The notes beneath the pieces are model-generated. The model was given only the letters and a program-made list of their open reading frames with translations. It was not told the DNA's origin and ran no database searches. From Lumbricus terrestris (taxonomy: Eukaryota > Annelida > Clitellata > Crassiclitellata > Lumbricidae): 64,000 bases of DNA. Location of the stretch: assembly GCA_949752735.1 (NCBI GenBank), contig OX457036.1, forward strand, positions 95,961,605 through 96,025,604, read 5' to 3'. The translations under genes were made by a program, and so were the position numbers. Shown here one piece after another: positions 1-64,000 of this stretch (position 1 is the stretch's first letter; every line of letters starts with the position of its first letter).

Positions 1-662
1 AAAGGAGGCAGGTAAGAGGAAGTCAGTTAGTTAGTTCTGATATTACGAGCAACAACGAGTGAAGATGGCAAAACCAACTTCCGGCTGCTTTATTGTATTG
101 AAACAGTTGTACAACCCGTCTGTAGTACGGTGAACTGTTCATAGGCGCTCCCAGTGCACCAGGCCATGAGAGAAGAAACAGATTTTGAGAAAAGCAAAGG
201 AGGTGTATGAGTTACCAGTTAAGATTTGAGATCAATTAGATGGAGACAGCGTATTCCAAAGAGACTTTACCAATTGAAGTGAAGGACCGAGATCGAGTCA
301 GAGCTCAGATTCCAGTAGAAGAGACAGATAAACACAGTCTGCACTTGAAACAAATCTTTTTCTTCCTCGTCCTCTTTCTCCTCTTTATACACGCATCCTC
401 TCTTTCTTCTTCATCAACTTATTCTTCTAGAACTGTTGATCCAGAGTTGGACACCATCAGCATTCAGCACCTAGATGCAATTCTAAGCCAATGCAGGATG
501 CGATGGTTGACAGTGCAGAAAATAAACAGCATTGACCATGGTACAGAACTTTGAAGGATCTGTAAAACTGGCAGGGAAGTAGGACACACAGAAACAACCT
601 CTTTACCCTATCTGTAATTTTATACAGATAAAAACAGCAATGTCTGTATGTATGTACGAGTA
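1..662. other. Intronic sequence after E44; a dispersed repeat fragment only
   Basis: No VPS13-like exon is visible. Positions about 128-270 (GCGCTCCCAGTGC, GAGAAAAGCA, GTATTCCAAAGA) match 55300-55425, so this is part of a dispersed repeat ending in the SINE/LINE tail. The remainder shows nothing I can name. Confidence 0.5.
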
Positions 663-668
663 CCTGCC

Positions 669-869
669 ATAGCACCCCTGCAAGATTCTACTCAGAGGCG
701 CTCCCGACTACAGCGCGGACACTGAATTGGAGCTTCATGCCAAAGGGCATGAGCAATTGCTAAAGTGAAGGACTTGCTCAGGGTCCCAACGTGGTGGCTT
801 GAGGTGTATTCGAACCTGCAACCCTCCGGCTGCAAGGCACCAAGCATACCCCTACACCAACATGCCCCA
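669..869 (-). mobile_element. tRNA-derived SINE (family A), copy 1
   Basis: Read on the minus strand it has a tRNA-like head (B box GGTTCGAATAC at 806-816, one mismatch to consensus), a body with CTTTAGCAATTGCTC, and a tail ending CTCTGAGTAG...GGTGCTATGG shared with L2-like LINE 3' ends. Closely similar copies lie at 15297-15490 and 43345-43551. Confidence 0.8.
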
Positions 870-894
870 ATGTGGCAATTAATATTGCAATTAC

Positions 895-902
<8 letters not shown>

Positions 903-925
<23 letters not shown>

Positions 926-928
926 AAT
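903..928. repeat. (AAT)n microsatellite
   Basis: About eight uninterrupted trinucleotide units between the SINE and the E44 donor. Confidence 0.9.
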
Positions 929-962
929 GACTGTGGAGTGCATAGGTTGGTGAGTATACTAC

Positions 963-56385
<55,423 letters not shown>

Positions 56386-58461
56386 CTACAACACACAAAC
56401 ACACGAAATAATCTTAAAATGTGCAACTGAAGACCATGAAAGAAGACGAGGCAATCACATTCAGTCTTTCTAACACACACATATATAATAAGCAGCTTTA
56501 TTAATCTCAACTTACAAGCAGACAGGCATTATGACAACAGCTAAATATAATTATATATAATATGTGTATATCATATGTAATTATATACATTGTATGGCTG
56601 TAGATAAGATTAAAGCATGCCAATAGAGGTCATACACACACACACACACACACACACCAAGCTGACGATATTTCCTGGTTCCATTTCTGCTACTTCCACT
56701 CTGGCACACACACACACACACACGTGCGCACGTAAATGAGCACGCAACTCAATGAGCAAGAAGCCATTTGCATGCACGAGAGTACAAATGGGCAGCATTA
56801 GGCTGCAGTGTTTAACCACACCGTGCAGCACCCCTCTTCCTTTATCCAGGCTAGGGACTGGCACTACTCATGTATAAAGGCAGAGCAATGTTGCAGTTGA
56901 TAACCAGAGGCTCTATACCAAGTCCAATGGTTTCAAATACCTAAACCTGGCAGATGCATGCATGATTCTATTGTATAAAGTGCTTCTTGCAGTACTACTA
57001 AGCTATTCAGAGGTGTTCGAGAACCGAGCTGATATATGCGGTTAGTGCTAAATACCTATATGAGTGAAGGGAATGGCTCAATAAAATGAATATTCTACCT
57101 AATTTCGAAGATCGACCGTGCCACTATTTACATATACCAAATAGTGGTAATTACCGCAATTACCAAAGCAGTGGCTATAGATGAGCTTGCTGGTGTTGTT
57201 CCGACATGAAAGCGCAAATAGTCGTTAGTACATGGGAAAAACATCTAAATTTAGCACAGCTGAATTTTCAATCCTCTGAACCGTTAACACTCCAATAACA
57301 CCAGTTGTAAAATCACACTGTGCCATACTAGATATTCTTCACTGGAATAAAACATAAGGGAGTGTAAACACAAGGCAGTATCCCCCGGACAAACACCCCC
57401 ACCCACTGGACGAAACCCCGTCCTGCAACATTCTACAAGTGTCTGCTCTTTGCTGCAGTGTTATGTAGACGGTATGTATTACAGATAGACAGTAAAAAAG
57501 ACAATAGAATGGGTGTGTCGGAACAATAAAAATATGTTTATACAAATTTTAAAAAGGCAGATTCCAAGGCAAAGGAGTGTCACAAATTTGAGACATTCTC
57601 AAGGAAGTCAGAATCTGAAGCAGAAAGCACGTAAAACAACAGTCTGCTACCAATGCTGCATATGATTTGTCAATACTCTGGGAGCACCTCTCATTGGCAT
57701 GCACTATAAGAAGCTCCTTTAATTATAAAATTACATACATTACACAGGTCACATACATTACAACTGATATTAAGTAGCACTACAACAGCACTCTACGTAA
57801 CCAAACTATCCCCCCCTGTATTCGACCAGCAAATGCCAGACCATTCGGCCACGGTTTCATTTAAAAAAACGTCTGCAAACAGATCACATCTCTTATTTAC
57901 TGCCCCACAGATACCAAAGCAGGTCTTTCATACATCGCGAGGTCCGTGCGCCACCGCTCCCGCCGGCGGCTGCCCACCCTCCCCTCCCAGTCCATCACTC
58001 TCTCTCTTTCTCTCCTCTGCTAACCCACATTCCAAGTGGCGCTATTCACCGACCACGGCCATCCATGATGATGAGGTCCAAGCCCCCCTCCCCTTCCCCT
58101 ACCACCATAGGCTAAGCCAGCACGCCCAGAACTCACTCAAATAATGTCTAGCGGATACAGATGCTGCTGCCACTGCTAAGACTACGAAAGTGCCAGTCCA
58201 AAGCTTTGATAAAGAATGAGGGCGATGCTAATGATATTTGTTATCATTGCAATGTCCTTGAAAAAACTATGATACCAGACATGTAATTCTTTTGTTTCCC
58301 ATTCATTCATTCATTCATTAATTCATTCGTGCGTTCAGTCACACTTCTGCCAGTTCACTCAATCCATCATTAGTTCAATCATGCATATAATTCATTCATT
58401 CAATCTACATAGTCAATTTATTCAGCAACTGGTAAAAATGTCTACCTGAGGTGCTGACAGC

Positions 58462-58462
<1 letters not shown>
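56386..58462. other. Intron upstream of E1
   Basis: Holds (CA)n tracts at 56633-56655 and 56706-56722 and a LINE-type tail fragment near 57670-57725. I searched the minus strand from here to 64000 for a start exon (MVxES...FLGDYV) and did not find one. Confidence 0.6.
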
Positions 58463-58488
<26 letters not shown>

Positions 58489-58493
<5 letters not shown>

Positions 58494-58780
58494 ATGATGA
58501 TGATGATGATGGTGCTCTGCCCGAAGGCAGGTTCATTGGCTTAACGCCCCTGGGGATGAGATGAGTGAGGTGGTTTCCCGTTGCCTTCCCCACAGACAAT
58601 GATGGGTAAGCAACTTGCCCAAGGTCGCTCCGCAGGAGCTTGCACCCCTGCATCCCACACGTGCTAGCCCGAGATATCTAAATCTCTGAATGTCAACTCC
58701 CAGCCCGGGGCTTGAACCGCAGTCCGTTGCAACCAACAGACAAATGCAGCGCGCGCTTACCGGTGTAGCTAACTAGGCCA
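58489..58780 (-). mobile_element. Second tRNA-derived SINE (family B)
   Basis: On the minus strand: A-box-like TAGCTACACCGG (58760-58771), B box GGTTCAAGCCC (58708-58718), then CCTTGGGCAAGTTGCTTACC, GGCAACGGGAAACCACCTCA and an (ATC)n tail at 58489-58511. The head differs from family A; the TTGGGCAAGT core word is shared. Confidence 0.8.

Positions 58781-59332
<552 letters not shown>

Positions 59333-59383
<51 letters not shown>
59333..59383. repeat. (TA)n microsatellite
   Basis: About 50 bp of pure TA on the right flank of the MITE. Confidence 0.95.
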
Positions 59384-59386
<3 letters not shown>

Positions 59387-59887
59387 CACCTAATATCATG
59401 TAGTATATAATGCCCTGTAATTATCTCACACAAAGTAGGTGGCTCCAATCATTCTGACAGTTTATTGGCAGATTTCCTGCAAGCTCTCCAGTGGCCTGTG
59501 TCACACAGAGCGGAGCGCCTGCCACAAGGAACTCAACTGGCATCGCTTGGACTACTATACTGCTGGAACGGACCATTCAACCAACAAACTCATCACGCAG
59601 TGTCCCCTTCAGGTCAATATTGACCCGTACAACAATAGAAGCGTCTACAGCTGAATGCTTTTATTGGCTAGGGATTCATGTGGCCACGATCAGTGAGTTT
59701 CAGTTCAGTCAAAGACGATTTCATTGTAGTCATCAGAGAAAGACAGTGCTCCCAGAATCTCAAAATCATATTACAGTACATAGATTTATATAGCGCCCAA
59801 CCTTGAAAAGACTACTCAGATGTGCTCCCAGTATAAGACACCCAAGAGAATCGCTAGATGGGAATATTTCTATAAATTTATATAGTG

Positions 59888-61479
59888 CAGCGGTTCTCAA
59901 CCTTTTTAGTGCGGCGACCCCTTGGTAAGATTTTGAAAGTTGCCACGACCCCTAACACCAAAATTGATCGAGTTTCTAACTTTGTCACTGCATTTTGTCA
60001 CCATTGTCCATTGTCATGCATTTTCACTTCATAATTCGAGCCTACTTTTGGCAATTGTGTGAGGTTTCCTGGCTCTGAATGGCGATTCTGCATGAGAGCT
60101 ACCAATTCGGCAGTTTGAAGTTGAAGTTTCATACGTCTATTCAGTTTGTGACACTTCAACAACTGCCACCCCTTGTTTCTGGAACTCCCCCCATCTCAAG
60201 CGTGCCTTCATGGCGTCATCAGCTGTTCTAAAAAATACTGGCCATGCTTTCCAGCACAGCTACGATGTTTAGTATCTGAAGGGCGCCTCAGTTTATTTGT
60301 TGAATTTCATCGATTCTACTGACAAAATGTAATGACAAATAAAACGTTGTGGTTTCTCCATTCATGGTGCATCTATTAAACAATAGGCTACTCTGAAAAT
60401 TGGTCATTGGTTCTTCTTTTCTCAACTCAATAGGCTACTCTGAAAATTCTTCATAAAGTTCTTCTTTTCTTGACACACTTTTAACATAGCCGATTCGCTT
60501 TGGGAGGCTATCTAATTTTGTAAACGTTATTTGTGTTCTTTATGAATGCGACGAGCATGGAATGGGCTTGAAAAGGGAACGTGTCCCCGTCGTCAAAAGT
60601 TTTTGAATTTCCACAATGCAATGGTGGCATTTTAGGCTGTTATTTTAGCAAAATTGGTCATCATATTTTATTTGCTGTTAGTCGTAGTTAAAAGCTTCAA
60701 AAATCTTCCCATTATTACTATTTTTATATCCACTCTACAATGGTCGCATTTTAAGCTGTGTTGTCAAAAAAAGCCCCATAATTTCAGTGCTGATAAACAT
60801 GGCTTAAGACTTCAATAAATGTCCTTCCCAGGCTTCCCCATTGTTTAAATTATAATTATTTGCGCTTTACTCGTCATTTCAGAATTCAGTGATCAAGAAC
60901 GTGGTTTAAGATTTCAATAAATATTTCATCCTCATAGCTTAAATTTTTCATTTGCACACGATAATGATAGCATTTTATACTGACATCTTAGCAAAATTGT
61001 TTACTAATGATAAACAGCAGATAACAAGGTAGAAATTAATGATGATATCTATTAAATATTTCTGAAATATTGGAGAGACTATATATAAGCAGCTCAGTCC
61101 CACAACAAGTTTTGCAGTTAATGCACATGATTGTCTCAAAAGTCTCCGCCAATGTATTGGCCTGACTAGCGGACAGCATAGATTCTATGAGCAAACCGAC
61201 TATTGTTCTATCTTTTAGAAGAATGGCAAAAGTGGAATTTACATGTTAAAACAAAAATGGTAAAAAAATCAAATTAGCTGCTGCAAGCAGCTATAGCCTA
61301 TAATAGTTAATTGCAAGAGTATAAGCCAGCAAAAAATTATTTGAAGTTGCTAGAGTTGAAAACGCTTAAATCACTATAATGTGTACATTCTTTGCAAATT
61401 TCTGAAGAGATCAGGCGACCCCTGGCAAATCGTCAGGCGACCCCCGTGGGGGTCGCGACCCACAGGTTGAGAACCGCTG
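59888..61479. mobile_element. Nonautonomous hAT element, 1592 bp
   Basis: Ends CAGCGGTTCTCAACC and GGTTGAGAACCGCTG with a perfect duplication ATATAGTG (59880-59887 and 61480-61487). Subterminal GGCGACCCC/GGGGTCGCGACC blocks. No intact frame. The interior (about 60600-60985) has three diverged copies of a GCAATGGTGGCATTTTA word related to the satellite at 48885-51255. Confidence 0.94.
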
Positions 61480-61487
61480 ATATAGTG

Positions 61488-61735
61488 CATCACACAGTGC
61501 ACATTAATTAGAGGTGGAATTATCTTTTCTGGACAATTACTATAGCAACTTTTAGTGCCTAACAGCAGTGCCTACTTACTCCTGAACCTATACATGGATC
61601 ATAAGTGGAATACTGTTCTAGAGTGATGGACCAACCAAAGCTACAGCGTCCGATGCTGTGCCACTGAGGGGCCAAGGGAACACACAGATTGGTCGAGATA
61701 CAGATAAATGTTTAAGCAGATGCACTTTGTTAGCA

Positions 61736-61766
<31 letters not shown>

Positions 61767-62582
61767 TAAACAAACAGACAAAGAGAGAGACAGAGAGTGC
61801 AAAAAGCTTAGGAAAAACAGCCCAAGATATTCTCCTCCACGTATACACAAACAGCCACCGCATAAACAAATTATGACATTCCTATAGAAAGAATAAAAAA
61901 ATTATAGAACAACATGTAACTTTGCCATTGAATTTACATTGGAAGTGCTAGTCCCAAGCCTGGAAAAAGAAGGATGGCAACTTCAAGAGCCTTGAATGCC
62001 AATGGATGTCATATCCTACACTAGAAATAACAACCTAATGCTCCTCTGTGTGTTCAAATCCACCGCTTTGATGCCACACACGCATCAGAGTGAAGATTCG
62101 ACGTTGGCACACCCAGTCACTCCCACGTCTCCAAGTCGAAGGAATGCATATTTTTGCCGAGGTGGTTTGCTAGCAAAGTTCGAGTACATCTAGGGATGTG
62201 CTGTGTATTAGAGTTAACTTATGTGATGCTTATAGAAGAGTCAACCATATGGAATTTACTGTTTCTGGTTGATCTTACCAACACCTATACAACCATTACC
62301 ATGTGGCTATCTTTCATAACAGTATCATAACAGCTAACAACTGTATTGCCTGTGATTTGCATACATGCTGCAGCCACAAGACTTGATAATCTATTGGGAA
62401 ATCAAGATTGAGGCTAATTGGCTTAGAGTAACTGGATAAGATATCGAGACAAATTGATTTAAATTAATTAATCATATTAGCTATTGAGACTAATTGGTTA
62501 AAAGTAATTGATTTAGAATTTTTTTAAACTGAGACTAATAACACTGGCTTAGAGTAACTGAAACAGATATTGAGAGAAATTG
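61488..62582. other. Intronic or upstream DNA, nothing recognised
   Basis: A short (CAGA)n run at 61745-61766 and AT-rich sequence with repeated AACTGGATTAG-like phrases near 62420-62590. No exon found. Confidence 0.5.
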
Positions 62583-62666
62583 GTTTAACACATTCACCGC
62601 CTACACGCCAAGTTAAATGACTGGCTGTACTACGAGTTAACTCGTAGTAGGCGGCCAATGTGTTAA
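62583..62666. repeat. 84-bp near-perfect palindrome (MITE-like)
   Basis: Arms TTTAACACATTCACCGCCTA and TAGGCGGCCAATGTGTTAAA, with a second inner palindrome ACGAGTTAACTCGT. Confidence 0.75.
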
Positions 62667-62734
62667 AGTCCTGAAAAGATGGTTCGGCAATGCGAAGCTT
62701 TTAATCATGTTTATATACACACCACTAATCACTA

Positions 62735-62840
62735 TGTTTCTTTCTCACTTAAAAACTGCCTTATTTAGCCGTTTTTGAACTGGGAGCACTTCTGAGTAGT
62801 TTACCTTTAAGGTGAGCTATATAAAAAGTCGATAATAATA
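62735..62840 (+). mobile_element. L2-like LINE 3' tail
   Basis: TTTTTGAACTGGGAGCACTT, CTGAGTAGTTTACCTTTAAG, GTGAGCTATATAAAAAGTCG and an (AATA)n tail. Confidence 0.7.
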
Positions 62841-62858
62841 ACACAAGTAATAATTCTA

Positions 62859-63730
62859 CAGGGTGGCCCAGCATAAATGTCCCGACTTTGCACGCGTATA
62901 ACTTCGCCAATTTTTGACATTTATTTATACTTAATGCATCAAATTAAAGGTATTAACTCTAAAAACGTTGAACTGATACAAGTTTAGGTTTTAATTATAT
63001 GCCCGGAACAGCGCTGGCTACCATATTTTGCTGTCATTTGTGACGCAACCTGGCGCCGTTGACAGACGATGATCGCGTTTCGATCTTAATTTTACGAGCT
63101 GATAAGGGATTTAATTCGTTTGAAATGATTAACGAATATTCTAACAGAGGATGGAATAAACAATACCTTGTATTATCTGCTACGGAAAATTAATAAAAAC
63201 AGGACTTTCTACTCGCAAACCATGGGAATCGGAGCGCACGGCGCTTACATCCGCTAACATTGCTCGTGTGTCCGCGTACATTTGCAGTCAAGACAATGAC
63301 CAGAGCAGGCCCTGCATGCGAACTCTCCAGCTCTTACGCAAAGAAACGGCTGGCAGCGTGCAAGCGTCTGAAGCAGCGCATGGCAGTGCACGGCTGTTGG
63401 CAAAATTGAAAGGACGTGGTTTTGCGATTAGAAGATATTCATGGTAGGGACCCTACAAACACCCAAAATGATCGTGTCTACACGCGTTTTAGCAAAAAAC
63501 GATAGAAGTTCCCAGGGAAACGGCGTCATAATGCGTCAGTAATGACAAAAATTGGTAGCTAGCGCTGTTCCAAGTATATAATTAAAACCTAAACTAGTAT
63601 CAGTTCGACTTTTTTTGAGTTAATACTAGAGTGAAATACCTTTAATTTGATGCATTAAGTATAAATAAATGTTAAAAATTGGCGAAGTTATACGCGTGAA
63701 AAGTCGGGACATTTATGATGGGCCACCCTG
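62859..63730 (+). mobile_element. mariner-like element copy 2, 872 bp, inactive
   Basis: Same family as 47662-48660, opposite orientation; TA at 62857-62858 and 63731-63732. It keeps the AKKRLAACKRLKQRMAVHGC-type segment and the FAIRRYSW-like remains of the FCDENIF block, but lacks about 120 bp encoding the HTH-like KSPREIQRKTG part that copy 1 retains. Confidence 0.9.
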
Positions 63731-63732
63731 TA

Positions 63733-64000
63733 TATAATGCAACGTATGTACCATTGTCTTGGCATATGCCAACGAAGGTTGCATACTTACTTACTAAATA
63801 TTAAATTATTTGTCAACTGATAAAGTCGGAATGCGAATTCGCAATATTTCACGCAGTCTCATCTGCTTTGAATAAAAATGTGCATAGATTTTTAATGCAA
63901 ATGAGAGCTAGGCGTGTGATAGAGCTTTAACAGCTGCTGTTGAAAAATCAATGAACCATCACAATGAACATAATTTAATAACAAACGCGTTGGATAGCAA
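63733..64000. other. End of window, nothing recognised
   Basis: AT-rich DNA with no identifiable exon or repeat. Confidence 0.5.

Overview
The window is animal nuclear DNA, probably from an invertebrate. It has spliced genes with short exons and long introns, and it is AT-rich. It is crowded with hAT and mariner DNA transposons, tRNA-derived SINEs, L2-like LINE 3' ends, and micro- and minisatellites. I cannot place it more finely than Metazoa. I see no sign of bacterial or viral sequence organisation.

One gene accounts for all the coding sequence I can support: a VPS13 bridge-like lipid-transfer protein of the VPS13A/C type, on the minus strand. I recovered 44 consecutive coding exons, from 56385 down to 963, totalling 5414 nt (about 1804 codons). 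All 43 junctions keep reading phase. They run from the chorein domain, just after the missing start-codon exon, through most of the long rod. The first coding exon lies beyond 64000 or was not recognised. The last third of the protein (VAB/SHR-binding domain, VPS13_C/ATG2_C, PH-like end) lies beyond position 1. The whole window is therefore the inside of one large gene, and nearly everything else is intron.

Layout by region: 1-9.7 kb holds the last ten exons (E35 starts just above it), a SINE, a (TTA)n tract and a palindromic GACATTTTGTCC-rich repeat. 10-20 kb holds exons E24-E35 at roughly 1 kb spacing, with a 347-bp hAT element. 20.4-23.2 kb is an intron with a 2.1-kb element whose arms are about 495-bp near-perfect inverted repeats. 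24.6-32.7 kb holds E13-E21, with several tandem repeats close to splice sites and a hAT copy carrying a broken transposase. 32.9-37.9 kb holds another hAT and a hAT MITE. 38-44 kb holds E4-E11, including a GC-AG intron. 44-56 kb is almost all transposons: a hAT, a mariner deletion derivative, and, inserted a few bases beyond the mariner end, a hAT-like element filled by an 86-bp satellite array. 56.4-64 kb is the first visible intron, with a TA-flanked MITE, a second SINE family, another hAT and a second mariner copy.

The most unusual items are: the transposon-borne satellite and its relation to the interior of another hAT 9 kb away; the very long intronic inverted repeat; the duplicated GC donor; and the number of hAT insertions whose 8-bp target duplications are still perfect.
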